A stretch of DNA of 64,000 bases from contig OZ025245.1 in the NCBI GenBank assembly GCA_964019155.1, forward strand, positions 192,501 to 256,500, read 5' to 3'. The notes under the pieces were generated by a model, which saw only the letters and a program-made list of their open reading frames with translations, had not been told where the DNA came from and did no database searches. Position numbers and translations under genes: made by a program. The DNA comes from Osedax fenrisi (lineage: Eukaryota; Annelida; Polychaeta; Sabellida; Siboglinidae). Numbering within the stretch: position 1 is the stretch's first letter; each line of letters starts with the position of its first letter. Shown here piece after piece: positions 28,256-42,341 of the stretch.

Positions 28256-28794
28256 CAGTAGAAGCTCGGTAACTCAACATGCCGATAACTCAACATTGCC
28301 GATAACTCAACATCCAAAAAATATTTGGTTGGATTCGTATCTTTTACATGTTAACAAAAACCCTATTACTCAACAAATATAACTCAACATACATATAACT
28401 CAACATCGTTTTTATAATCCTAGCCTATACATTACATGTAAATATACATCCGATAACTCAACATTTATGAAAAATCAAAATATCACAAACATATGTTGTT
28501 GGATTCGTATATTTTACATGTAATAAAATTTACATTGCTCAACAAATATAATTCAACATACATTAATATGGTTTTATAATTCAATATGGTTTTATTTAAT
28601 AATATATGGATATAAATATATAAACGTAAAAATACAATTACAATTATTATATTATCATACGAGTACTATTTTGAATGCATTTATGTGAACAAAAATTAAT
28701 TAAGTTATTAATTTATACATCCATTTATAACTCAACATACTCGCTAACTCAACATGAAAACTCCGTCCCGTCAAGTTGAGTTATCGAGCTTTGA

Positions 28795-28797
<3 letters not shown>
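28256..28797. mobile_element. TIR element, word ATAACTCAACAT
   Basis: Left end CAGTAGAAGCTCGGTAACTC and right end GAGTTATCGAGCTTTGACTG are inverted, with TA on each side. GATAACTCAACAT recurs about ten times inside, and GTTGGATTCGTAT occurs twice. Length 542 bp, non-coding. Ends resemble those of the 24-kb and 50-kb elements, so a common pogo/Tigger-like mobiliser is plausible. Confidence 0.82.
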
Positions 28798-28858
<61 letters not shown>

Positions 28859-28975
28859 TAATATGTAGATCAAATTAAACTACTCTCCTTATAAAACTAT
28901 AGTTTTATATATACGTTTTATAGTATATATATATACTATATATAGTATATATATATACTATTGGTAAATTTATAG

Positions 28976-29014
<39 letters not shown>

Positions 29015-29521
29015 TACTATATATATATACATACTATAAAGTTACTAATAGTATTCATATAATGTACATAACACACACACAAATACATCATAACACAATA
29101 ATAACTCTTTATAGTATCGATATCAAAGACTTATGATCAATTAGGTCCGAGAACCGTTGTACAGTTAAAGCGCTACGCATGCATATAATAATTATAATTC
29201 ATTACAGATGTACGATTGTAGTAGTGTATGTTCGCGCGCACACTCACACTATTCTCCCCTTTGTAGAACTTCCAATAGGTGTCACTATTAATTACAAGAT
29301 ATTTATATGTTATACTTATGCGTTTGTGAAGCAGACTATAATCCTCTTTCCATAACTATGATTCATAGACTATGATTCATGTGCAAACATACTACTAGAT
29401 ATATCATACGGATATACATACAAATACACGTACACATGTATACTTTTGATATATAATAGTGCATGATTTCTCCTCGATACACTAATGATCAACTTAGGTG
29501 GATATCAATTATATTATATAT

Positions 29522-29559
<38 letters not shown>

Positions 29560-30012
29560 TATATATAGTATTCTTAAATGTTATATTTATAAAAAGCATC
29601 TATATATACATATAAAATATTAATGTAATATAACTTATATGTAATGTATTGATAATATATTATAATTATATACATATATATTTTTATTAATTATTTATAT
29701 TTCATATATGGAAGAATTAGTATTTTTTTAAAAGAACCTATTGAAATTCTAAACACTCAATTCTGAATTTAAAGATCAGTTATTATATCATATTAAATAG
29801 TTTAAACATTTTAATTATTTATATATAGGCGGTTATTAGGTACGAACCTGCCACTAACGGGAATTGTATATACTATAATATATTCTAGAATGTTCCATTG
29901 CACATTAAAAGTATTTATGTATCTGATTTATATTTATATATATTTATATATAAATATATAAATTTATAATTTATAAATGTATACTTGACAACATAACACT
30001 ATTACCAGATGC
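28798..30012. other. AT-rich DNA with (TA)n
   Basis: (TA)n at 28799-28854, 28980-29010 and 29525-29558. TATATAGTATAC palindromes at 28925-29040. A complex patch at 29140-29290 has no frame. No gene seen. Confidence 0.65.
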
Positions 30013-30275
30013 TACACTGTTAGAAGAAAAGGGTTGTTAAAACTGAAAGATAAGGGTTGTCTGGTATGTCACGGTGGACAACCCTTTTAGGGTTGTTAAA
30101 AAATATTATTTAAAAACCTTATTTAACAACCCTTTCAAAATCCATATATAACAACTCTTTTTAGATTAATAGATAACAACCCTTTTATAATTAATAGCTA
30201 ACAACCATTTTTAAATTAATAGCTAACAACCCTTTAATAATTAATAGATAACAACCCTTTTTAAATTAATAGTTA
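30013..30275. repeat. Word-repeat element, TAACAACCCTTTT
   Basis: It begins TACACTGTTAG with AAGGGTTGTT in one orientation, then AACAACCCTTTT six times in the other, spaced by about 26 bp as AATTAATAGATAACAACCC. Non-coding. It may be one half of a larger element continuing into the next repeat. Confidence 0.7.
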
Positions 30276-30412
30276 CCCAGCATTCAACTTACTTCAATAA
30301 CTTAAATTCAACTTAAGTCGATGGTAACACATAAACTTAAGTTCAACTTAAGTTCAACTTAAGTTCTAAACTTAAATTCAACATAAGTTGTTGATGTAAG
30401 TTGAACGTAAGT
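30276..30412. repeat. Word-repeat block, CAACTTAAGTT
   Basis: CTTAAGTTCAACTTAAG-type text repeats eight or so times and turns orientation near 30395 (AAGTTGAACGTAAG). It directly follows the TAACAACCC block. Confidence 0.7.
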
Positions 30413-31514
30413 TTATATGTAAAATAAATAATAGTATATTAGCGTATAATTATAAGTATTACCATAGAAAAATATTAACTTATATATTATAATATATTAT
30501 ATAATTTCATTTAAGTTAGATTTAAAACTTAAATTCAATAATATAATCATTTTAATATTGAATACAATATTTAATCAATATGCAATTGCTATATATTAAA
30601 TATTGGGCAATTATTTCACATGATTTCTATTTGTATTATCAATATAATTATGATTAAAATTGTAGTTCACAAGTCTCGTGAATTAGATTTTGATAATATA
30701 TTAAAATACATAGGATTACTTAAATAATTATAGGTTTTAAAATAATATTTTATTTATTAAAACAGTATAATTACTTAAATATTAATTTAAAATAATAATT
30801 TATAATTAATCGTTATTGATGATCTGAGTATGTTACCTAAATGATTTGTATTTATTAAATTTATTATTAAAAAATATCACTATATTATGCTAATTATTTT
30901 TTTAAACCTGGCGTTTATTTTTGTGACCGTATATTTTATAAAAATACTCATTATAATATATCACTAAACTTTGACATCTATTTTCTCATTACTTTAATTT
31001 GATGTATTATATTCTACTAAACATTCTATATATATATATATATATATAATTTAGAATTATAGCTGTGATCACATTATTTAAAAATAATAAATTGGAGAGT
31101 TTTAAAAATGTTGGTTTTCATATATATTTACATGCAATCGAGAATGTTGAATCTCGCGAAGGAGGCCATTTGGATACTTTATTATTTATTACGATTTATT
31201 TAATTGTAGTATTGTATAGCTATTACGATTGTTATTAAAAATGAATAATTTAATATTTAATAGTCTAGATAATAATTGTAGAGTATAGTTCTACTATATT
31301 CAGGGGTAATGTGTATAACACCTAATAGGGGTATACCTACAGGATAATACATACGGAGGTGTATATTTTAATTGGTAGTAATAATTAAATTAATCATAAT
31401 ATAATATGTGATAATTTAATAATAAGGAATTTAATATATAATACAATTATTTTATTATATATAACATCATAATTATAAATTATTAGTATTTACTGTATAA
31501 TTGTTATAATATTA
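30413..31514. other. AT-rich non-coding DNA
   Basis: Short frames only, (TA)n at 31027-31047. Nothing recognised. Confidence 0.7.
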
Positions 31515-31710
31515 CTACGGGGTAACTCGCGATATCCCAAACTCTAATATCTCAGAAATTCCTATAACTCAGACTTTACAGATTCTAGTTTGGTGTTGTA
31601 CCCGTGGGTACATGCATTTAAATATATTTAATACAAATTCTATATCTCAGACTGCCGAGATCCCAAACACCTTTATTCGATTACTTGAATTCTGAGATAT
31701 CAAGCGATCA
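31515..31710. repeat. Word-repeat fragment, ATATCTCAGA
   Basis: ATATCTCAGA, ATAACTCAGAC, ATCTCAGAC and TTCTGAGATATC recur within 200 bp together with GATATCCCAAAC and GATCCCAAACACC. Probably a short inverted-word element of the same style as others in the window; ends unclear. Confidence 0.45.
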
Positions 31711-32309
31711 ACGTATTTAGTAAAACTATAATAACACGTAAATTTACACATATTTCAAATAGGTTAATAAATAAGTGTTATATAATAATTTATTTATAGT
31801 AATTTATTTTATATATATATATTTATTTTATTAATGTATATATATATAGCAAATATAACTAATTGTTAGAGAGTGATGGGTAAAGATAACACATTCTTTA
31901 ATTAAATTTAATTTCTTAACCGTAGCATAAAATTGCATGTATCATGTAAATTCATGCATTTTACTATAATATATATATATATAGCATACTCCTATTGTAT
32001 CTATAAATAATGTATAATAAAGTTAAGTACTGAGTATACTATACTATTCATACATGTATTCGGGATTAATAACTCTATATTTTCATAATTTAAAATATTG
32101 TTTTATTTGATTATAATTTTTAAAAAATCATGTATTAAAACGTATTTTTTAAATATTATAGTATATTATATAGTATATAGTATATACTATATAATTATCC
32201 ATAGAATACTAACCATTATGTTGTAAAAAGTGATTAATTAACTAATTAGCTTAATAATATATTACTTTTTATATAGTTTTTATTGGTAATCATATATGAT
32301 TCATACATA

Positions 32310-32357
<48 letters not shown>

Positions 32358-32430
32358 TTATAATATAAATACTCAACGTAAGTTAATTTTAATATTTTAA
32401 TTATTATATAAGTTATACGTTATATATGAA
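31711..32430. other. AT-rich non-coding DNA
   Basis: (TA)n at 32318-32354 and a TATAGTATATA palindrome at 32158-32190. No gene seen. Confidence 0.7.
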
Positions 32431-33299
32431 GTGAGAGTTCCCGAATACGGAAACACTCGGTATCTCTGAAACCATAAATCCTACAAAAAAATATTCATTA
32501 TTATATAAATAGTCTAAATAAGTATTTTTAATTTTTAATTTTTTAATTTTTTAATTAGTTACAATAGTGCTGATATATAAAATAAACGTATTTTTTGATT
32601 ACGTTTTTAAATTTATGAAAAAAAATGTCAACTTAAAACCTTCTCAAGAATATACAAATGTATCGATAAAATAACAATATATTATTAAAAACTAAAGATT
32701 TCTAAACATTATATAAATAAATTCTATATTTGTTATCAAATATTAATTAAGTTATAAGCATATATCTATAGGTCATATAAGTCCCTAATACGGACACTCT
32801 ATATATCTTAATACGGACACCCTATAACTAATCAGCGCGCAGCATGTGAACTATTCGGATTTTCATAAAAATCGCGTGCGTTATAATAGTAAATGAAGCT
32901 AAATCTAAAAATATTACTATTTAGATACTTAACTTCTATTATTAATTAATAAAATAATAAAAATTAATTACTAATTAAATTATATTAAATTATTTATATC
33001 ATTAATTATAAATAATGTAATTGTAATTAGTCTCATTGGTTCATCAATAATATATAGTTTATTTAGTAGTATATATGGTGTCCGTATTATAAAACTGGGT
33101 ATCCGTATTCGTACATGGGTACCGAATATGGACAGCCCAGTTATCTATTCAATAAAAATATTATATAACATTTCAAAATCTTACTAATATCTATAATAAT
33201 ATAATATTAATATATTGTAATTTTTGAATACAAATATTGACTCATAAAATGTTAAGACCATTTATTGTTAAGGTGACCGTATTATGTTGATTTCCCCTA
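32431..33299. mobile_element. CGAATACGGACAC word family, copy D
   Basis: It starts AGTTCCCGAATACGG and ends GACCGTATTATGTTGATTTCCCC. The centre (33080-33135) carries GTCCGTATTATAA and GGGTACCGAATATGGACA. Same orientation as copy C. More diverged, non-coding. It lies just downstream of the Irx 3' end. Confidence 0.7.
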
Positions 33300-33701
33300 T
33301 ATACTATGAAGTGTGTTTATGTAATAAAACCTTTACACATTTTATAAATTAACTTTTTTTAATTATTTGTACACATTAATATATATACTAATATAGATAA
33401 TAAATAAATAACAGTATATAAATAGTAATCATTTATTTAATATAATATCAATAATTTTCATGTATATTTCTATGTACAATTATGTTGCTGATATCACTCA
33501 CATATACACACATTTGACGTGAATAAATGTAACTGAATAATATTAAAGTATATGATATTAGCAACATAACAAAAATGGCGTGGGGTTCATAAATTTAGAA
33601 ATTAATTCAAACATCATAATAAATTAGCATATTTTGAAAATATAATTTAGTAATTATGTATAAGTCATCGCATATTTAAATATTACATACTAATATTTAC
33701 A
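33300..33701. other. AT-rich DNA beyond the Irx 3' end
   Basis: No further exon, domain or element seen between copy D and the putative polyadenylation signal. Confidence 0.6.
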
Positions 33702-33707
33702 TTTATT
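33702..33707 (-). terminator. Candidate polyadenylation signal of Irx
   Basis: An AATAAA hexamer on the minus strand lies about 134 nt past the stop codon. An ATTAAA variant at 33832-33837 is nearer the stop but would give almost no 3' untranslated region. In DNA this AT-rich such hexamers are common, so the call is tentative. Confidence 0.35.
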
Positions 33708-33840
33708 AATAATGTATATAATAGAAAATTATATAAATAAAGGAAATAGAAGTAATATATAATACATATATTATGATAAATAAAACATTCAATTAATTCG
33801 TTGAATAATAAATTAAAATCGTTTAATTCGTAATAGGTGT

Positions 33841-33983
33841 TCAGATGTTTGAATTATTAGCGGACTGTGATGTCACTTCCGCAACAGCGTCATCATCATC
33901 GTCGAGAGATCTTCGCTTAGGAGTCATCGATATTACGTCATCTATGGACCAAATTCTCGGTCTTTTATTCGTGGTAGGTATGT
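33841..33983 (-). CDS. Irx: Irx exon 8, C-terminal exon with IWS/eh1-like motif and stop
   Basis: The exon starts after acceptor ATTCAG, completes an Asp codon with exon 7 and runs 46 more codons to a TGA at 33841-33843. It encodes NKRPRIWSIDDVI (residues 292-304), matching the K-P-K-I-W-S-L motif seen C-terminal to the homeodomain in Irx proteins. The WSIDDVI part also fits the eh1 pattern that binds Groucho/TLE co-repressors. A run of five aspartates follows at about 314-318. The protein ends SANNSNI. Confidence 0.93.
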
Positions 33984-34189
33984 CTGAATAGTGAAAAGTA
34001 TTTAGGTTAGTTATTTCAACACGGTTACCAACTCTATTGTTATTAGTACAAACTATTCTTTAGAAAAGATACCGTAGCAGTGATTAGTTTTATTTGATAT
34101 TCAGATAACATATTTTAGATAGATTACTCTTTATTTAAGTACACCATTTATTAATCTAATAATAGTCATATGAATATGTATATCTACGC

Positions 34190-34226
<37 letters not shown>

Positions 34227-36269
34227 AGAGTTGGCATATTTATTTCTAATATTAATAATTATATTTAATAAATGTTCATAATACTGATACAATAAAATAG
34301 TTATGTTATTTATATTTATAGTTATTTATTACCTTTATGCAGAGAATTCTTAGGCAGCTCTTCACTAGTCGATAGTAAGTTCACTTCAACGGATGGGGAT
34401 TTTAGTTCAATTTTTACTTCCCTTAGCGGCGCCACTGGAATACACGAATAGGGGAGATTGGGATGTTCAGTGCCCACGTCTATTTCTTCTTCGCTATCTA
34501 TAACACGTGATTGAGTATATATTAATAAATAGTTAATACTTATTTCACAATGTTTAAGAGAGAAATCATCCTCTAGTTTATTAAAATATATTACATAATT
34601 AAATTATAGAATAAATTCACTCCATTGTATATTATGACACATATGATATTTGCAGTATTATTATTATAAATGATAATACTTTCAATAATAATGAGTAGCT
34701 GCATTATTATAATAACACAACATCACTAACGATAATAGTGGTAACAATAAAACAAATAAATATGATCTCGAAGATAATGTCGATGATAATTGTTTGCGTT
34801 GAAAAAATGGCGGAAAAGAAACACAAAGGTAATTTTCATTAGATCATAATCTAACGGAAAATAATACATTAAAGCTTAAAACACGGATACATACACACAT
34901 AGATACGCATACATGAACAATTGTTTATGTATGCGTATCTACGTGTGTATTTATCCGTGTTTTAAGCTTAACTAAACGGATAGGATTATTAATAGTGCGG
35001 ATATCGTATCTGATTACATAATTAATTTAGAATGTGCATGAAGATTAAAAATACAGCTATTGCATAACACATTGGAGAACATAATTTAATTCGATATTTA
35101 CCTAAAATTTACTAATTAAAATATTAGTATCTATTTACTGAATATTTTCTACTAAACGTATTCATATATAATCGTATACATATACGAAATATAATATAAT
35201 AACACCATATAATGTATTGTTTATATAAGTTAAGTATAAATAGGTTATGTGTACATATATAATGGGTTCAGATTACATATGCGTTGTATTTCTATAACAC
35301 GTTAATAATTAATAATAATTATTATAAAGGAGAGAATAGGAATTAATATAAATTAGCGGTCGCGTTCAGTGAATAATAATAATGGTTGTATTGTTAAACG
35401 GTGATCGGTCTGTTGAAATTAGCCGCCGCGTTACATGCAGGGTGATAAATCACGATATCGTTTAACACTTGTTCACTTGTATGCGTGTGTGTGTGTGTGT
35501 TCGTATGATAGGGTGTAGCGAGGGGTAGAGGGAGATTAACGAGGCATCGGTGTCACCACCGTATAGGTGTTGGGTGTATGTAGATGCCATAGGCGATAGT
35601 AGGGGCATGCATGCATCTAGTGTCTAGCGACGATAACAATGGGCATTGTTAGGACAGATCGTTGACGTCTTAACCTATAGAGTGTAGTGAACGATCGGGT
35701 TTCATTGGGCCTAGGTACGCTAGTATACTAGATCGCCTACCTATTCAATACTTAATGTACAAGCGGATTACGATGACTGTACTTCGGCCCAATAACGCGT
35801 GGTTTACGGCGATAAGTTAACACCTCCGATAAGTTAACACTCCCGTTCGATTAGCTCTATACACACACGACGAGGCCTAATTCCGTAGAAACAACACGAC
35901 AATATCGCACATCTAGACCCCGGTGACGATGAGTGTGTGCGTGTGCGAAACACTGTGCGCGTGCATGCGAGTGTGTGCGTGCGCGCTATCTTAAGTGTTG
36001 TCGTACATCGTACAAGTAAACGTGTACCGTCTTACACGTCGCACGCGATATCAATGGTAATTAATAGTCCTTCGCGGTTCGACGAACACACAGGTAGCGG
36101 TGGATCGAGTTCTTCGTGTGAGGTCTACCCCGCCTGTGTACCTGACTGTGTGTGTGCTACACTATCTGTACTCATATCGCGTCTTTCTACCAAGGGCGAG
36201 TCGTTCATTATAAGTCACTTAATACACATGCTATGTTAGTCATGCTTCTCGTATAGACCACCCACGTCC

Positions 36270-36319
<50 letters not shown>

Positions 36320-36708
36320 AACTAACGCTACTTAATGGGTGGTTCAGACGTAGTGATAGTGGTGACGGTAGTGGGGTAGTGGTAATGTAACGATACGATT
36401 TATAGAGGTAAGTAATCGCGAGGCAGCATCATTACTACGGCTACTTATTACCTAATCAGCACGTGATAAACGCCCAATCCGTAACATACATCAATATCGT
36501 TATCCACGTGAATATACAGTGCATATATAGTGTGCCCTTGATATACCGGCCATTCGTATCGCTATTCACCTTGGTTTTATTTCCACTGAGTACAGAAATT
36601 AATAATTTCCTTAGTATGTATACATGACGGTATTTATACCTCTACAGTTAATATAAATATACAGTTAAATTGTCATTTCCGATCTAAAAGTATGCATGGA
36701 TAATATAT

Positions 36709-36753
<45 letters not shown>

Positions 36754-36987
36754 TTTAATAGAATACGTCACGTGACAATTACCTTCAAGTTCGAGATCCA
36801 CTTCACCGGATGTTACGCAATCTTTCTTCAGTCTCCTGCGAGCATTAGCGAACCACGTGGATACCTTTAGTAACACGTGCGATGTTATTACAGTATAACG
36901 ATGTAATCTTTCTATACATATATCTAACATTGACAGTACATTACTCACACATGTATATACTATGTACATTATACACAAACTCAAATG

Positions 36988-37027
<40 letters not shown>

Positions 37028-37646
37028 ATTTTATTAAATATATTATATTAAACTATTAAATATATAAATATAAACATGAATAATATATAATATATATATA
37101 ATATATAATATATATACATGTTATGGAAATATATTATCTATATAAGTTTTTCAATATTATATCTAATATAAAATTAAAGTAAACATAATTTTATATGTTA
37201 TTGAAACACATTTTATTCTTATGTATATGGAATTTCACAATAATATTTTATTTTTTATATTATTTTAGAAATAAACAATGTGGCATTTCATTTTAATTCA
37301 TTCCGACTGAAATTGTCAAAACAAATTATTTGTGACCGAAACAAATTTATTTTTTATAATAAAATTTATAAATTAAATCACTAAATAATACTTAGTAAGT
37401 ATATACAATATATGTATACATATGCTAGAATATAATTTATAGTTAAATTATAACATTATATTATAAAATAAATATTTAAATAAATGTATATATATTATTT
37501 AAATATATTCCTAATGCAATAGTATTTTATAGTATACAATAGTATACTATTGCATTAGGAATATATTTAAATAATATATATACATTTATTTAAATATTTA
37601 TAAATTAATATTTATTTTATAATATAATGTTATAATTGTATACAAT

Positions 37647-37695
<49 letters not shown>

Positions 37696-39189
37696 ATAAT
37701 GATAATATATTAATATAACGTTAATACACTTGTTTTATAATATTATAAAAACAACTATTATATCCAATATTTAATTCAGACATTTATTATATAACTACTT
37801 TATCGTTTATACACGTATTTTGTATACAAAATGAACGAGTACACATATATATGTGTACACATTCATTAAAATCAACAACGTCAATTTGTCATTCTTCGTG
37901 TAAATATATTAAGTTGTCAGCCGGTCTACAAAAAGTGTCAACTTAAACACAACACTATGCGGTAGTGTATGCGACTAATTAGTAGCAGAGGGGGAGAACA
38001 ATGGGGTTAGTGTGTTGTAAGCCTATAGTATATAGTGTTTGTGTATATGTGTCACCGTAACTTCATCACGAACATATCACGCATGTTAAATCTATCATCT
38101 CACAAGACCACTGCATACAGTGTATGTAGTAAATATATGTATATATGTATATACATATATTATAGTGTATACACTGTTCGTATACGTATAAAGGAGCCTC
38201 TGTCCACTACTGCCACGTTAATGTACGTGATAAGACGATACACACTTCATGACATGTCGTCATGCATGGATAGTTTATGTATGACGTTATATTATGTAAG
38301 TATGCACATGTAAGCGAGGTATATGGCTAGACATGATAAATAATAAATATTATTTACTAATATAAAATATATAAATATACACAATTAAAATTATATTAAT
38401 ATTGGTATTTATATTTGTGAACATAGTGTAAATAATTAATATACAATAGTACTAGGTATAGTATTTTTATATATCAATAAATATATTACTAAATATATAT
38501 ATACAGTATAGTATACTGTATATATATATATAATATATATATATACAATATATACAATATATGTTTTAATTTCATACCAATACATAACACTGATATATCA
38601 GTATATATCAGTATATATTCTAACAATTTACCTTTATCGTAATTATAAAAGATTATAAATAATATATATATATATATAAATTAATAAATATTAAAAATAA
38701 TAACTGTTAATTAGTTATATATATTATTTATATTAACAATGAATCATTCTCATAGTTAGATTATAATAATGTTGTCTGTAAACAGAACATGTACATATTC
38801 TTATCTTAACGTGGTATCAGCAGTATTACAATTACGCAATAAATCAAAGTTTATGACTTTATGGGTTGTTTAACAAGAAACACGTGTCATATGAACAGTG
38901 TGCATCTACTAATTGCCTATAAAATTATGTCATACACACATATTCATATATAATTGCAAACGTATACATTTATATATATATAATATATAAACTATAGCTA
39001 AACCATACATAATCAATACTAAAACTAGATTTGAATGACAATTTATAAATCAAATTATAATAAATCTTGTACAATTATTGAATAATATTTGTAATTATTA
39101 TAATTAAATAATAAAAGCAACATAATATGAATTATTGTAATATTTTATACGTAAAATATAATAAATTACTCGGTTACATATATTATATA

Positions 39190-39225
<36 letters not shown>

Positions 39226-40979
39226 ACTATAGTTGTGCTATTTAATTTAAAAATAATTGGTTAATTAATTAATAATAGTATTTTACTTTATAAATAATAT
39301 AAAGAAATGTCATGTATGTATGTTTGTGAATGTATGTATACATTTGTGTGTATTTATTCATTTATATCACTAGTAAACACAAATAAACACAAATGTAAAT
39401 TCAAATTAATGTGAATTCGAATAACACTTTTATATTCAAAAATACCGAATAAAAATTGAATAATTATAAAATGAAGTGAATAGTTTAGATAATATAGTTA
39501 TTTTGGTAATAGTTTCATTATATATTTATTTTCTGTGTTTGTATATAAAATGCTAAATGATTATAAACAATATAGTTTTATTTTAGATAGATCAATCAAT
39601 TGGCTATGTCAGAAATATATACAAAAATACGAATATTAACAAAATTGTCATATTTGATTTCTCAGGGTATATCAGTTTCCAGTGAAACAGTACATTATTA
39701 ATTACTGGAAATATATTATGAAATAGACATAATCATTATCAGACGAGAATACCAGTCTATTGACACTATCAACTTGATAGTGTTAAATATAGTTTATAAA
39801 CATAAATAAGTAATATATGAATATAAATGTAAACTATAGTGTAAACCATATATGCATAGTATATTATATCATATTTAATTTTTTTTTAATTTGATTAAAT
39901 TTTAATTAAATTAACGGCAAATTAAATATAATTAATTATTTAATATTTTTATATAATTCTACTTTCTATATACATGTATTTATAGATGTTATTAATCTAT
40001 ATTCTATATTATTTTAAGAATATTAATTATTTATATACTTATATTATTTATATAACTTATATATACTAAAATATGCACATGAATTATTCTTTAATATTTA
40101 ATATCGAAGCGTATTAAGTTTTAAATTACGTAATCGGATATTAAACGATTAATAAAAAGTTGAAACGAAGCGAAGCTAATATATAATTTACTATTCATTT
40201 AAATAACCAGTGTTTATGACAGATATATACGAATATATAGTATTGCCAAATATATATATATATAAAGGATTTACGCACATATGTGTGTCAACAGTTACAC
40301 ACACTACTCTTCATACAGTGCTACTTGGTACCTACACTGTAAGAATGCATGCATACATCATTATCTAATTAGCATAGCATTGTTAACCAATGATTTATAT
40401 GATAGGCTAAATCAGGGGCTCCACCTTGTTTCATCGTAGCGAATAATATGTAATTTTTAAATCTATTAACTATTAGGTATTACTTATGAGTAATACGAAC
40501 AGAGATATAGATTTACGTTATTATAGCTATGTTTTAATTAAGTATTAGTATTACTAAATATAACTAAATTTATACACACACATTTAAATGGTAACAATTC
40601 AATATATTTATATTTATATACAATACGAAAATACCATGACAAATAATAATATTTGATTATCAATAAATGTATTATTAATAAATAATAATACAAGTATCAC
40701 GAAATTTGTTATTTCAATTATAAAATATGTATATATATAAATATATATATATACGTATACTTGTATACGTTGAATAGAGGAGTAAGTACATCACTGGTAT
40801 TTACTAGTAGCCTAGGGTATATATACCCTATAGTATACTATAGTAACTAAAGATAAAGTCAAGTGTGATATCACTGTAATCTGTCATTACATGTCAGTTT
40901 ATTATTTATGATTTAATATCGCTATATGTCACTTGTTGAACACGTATGTATATGCACATATACATACGCACACACATAA

Positions 40980-41015
<36 letters not shown>

Positions 41016-41122
41016 CGCATACACACATATATGTATACATATATGTGTTATATATGTTATATTATAACATAAATATATCAATAATAAATAAACAAATTGT
41101 TATAGTTTATATCATATAACAT

Positions 41123-41158
<36 letters not shown>

Positions 41159-42301
41159 TTAAAATTGTAATATATTTGTATTTAATATTAATGTATATAT
41201 ATTGTTTGTAAAACTTCCATATATAGTATACGTTAGAGCTTATACTATATATACATGAGGTGGTTTTAAACAAAAATAATAGAATAATTATTTAAACTTA
41301 CATTACACTCTCTAAAAATAATAGCATACTATAAACAAATACTGTAACACTATAACTATACATAGTTTGGCATTCCCATATATATGCATACCTAGAAAAA
41401 GTATATATATATATATATGTATTATCTTTCATGGAATATACTTATTTAAATTACATAATTACCTGAGTTAAGGACATTTTAGTTAATATCGCGAGCATTA
41501 TTTTTTCTCCTTTAGTGGGATATGGATTTTTTCGATGTTCGTAAAGCCATGCCTTTAAAGCATTCGTACTAGCGACAGCCTTTCTTCTGCTGTCAATCAC
41601 TCTGTCGAGTTGTTCATATTATTATCTGTTATATTTAACGAACTTTATGATTTAACTTTTAAATTAACTTCGATGATAACATTGGAACATCTATTATATT
41701 ATTAATCGAAACATCGACCGGTATATACCGACCGTATTGATAGAATTAGAATAATTAATTTGTAAAATAAATAATAAATTATCTAGATATTCAATATTCA
41801 AAAGATTCACTATAATGATTTTATTTGTAAGTGATATTATAGGCCGAGGTCACAGGTCACGTGCACCGACTATAATATATATATATATATATATATATCA
41901 TTTAAATATTAGATTTACTATTATACATGTGTGTGTGTGTGTTTAGTAAGTGTATGTGATCATGTGTATGTGTTGATTAAGTGTACGTGTGTGTATTGAG
42001 TAAGTGTTTGCGTGTGTGTATAGACACACACATATGTATTGAGTAAGCGTATGTGCGAGTGGATATCGGAGAAAGGATGCAATTGAAAGGTGTGGTGTTT
42101 CTACAGTGGCGATACACACGAGTGATGGACGACTGATACTTGACCACCTGACCACGCTGCAGCCATATATACTTATACACCATACACTTATGTATGGTTG
42201 GTAATACTATAGGTTATTGGTAGGGATGGTTCGTGGTTGCTGTGTTTTCTTACCTATTTCACACATACTACGTACAATACTACATACACTATCCATGGGA
42301 T

Positions 42302-42341
<40 letters not shown>

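Noticed and set aside
35937..36239. 100-codon plus-strand gene in Irx intron 6
   Set aside because: No domain, the start lies in a GTGTG tract, and no splice or promoter evidence ties it to a transcript.
36709..36984. A stand-alone 91-residue homeobox protein
   Set aside because: The frame runs through intron DNA on both sides of the true 82-bp exon, which has a clear acceptor and donor.
41590..41601. Alternative acceptors for Irx exon 5 just before RRK
   Set aside because: They have the same phase and cannot be excluded, but the upstream AG keeps the VIDS residues that resemble the MDS/IDL text found before RRK in other Irx proteins.
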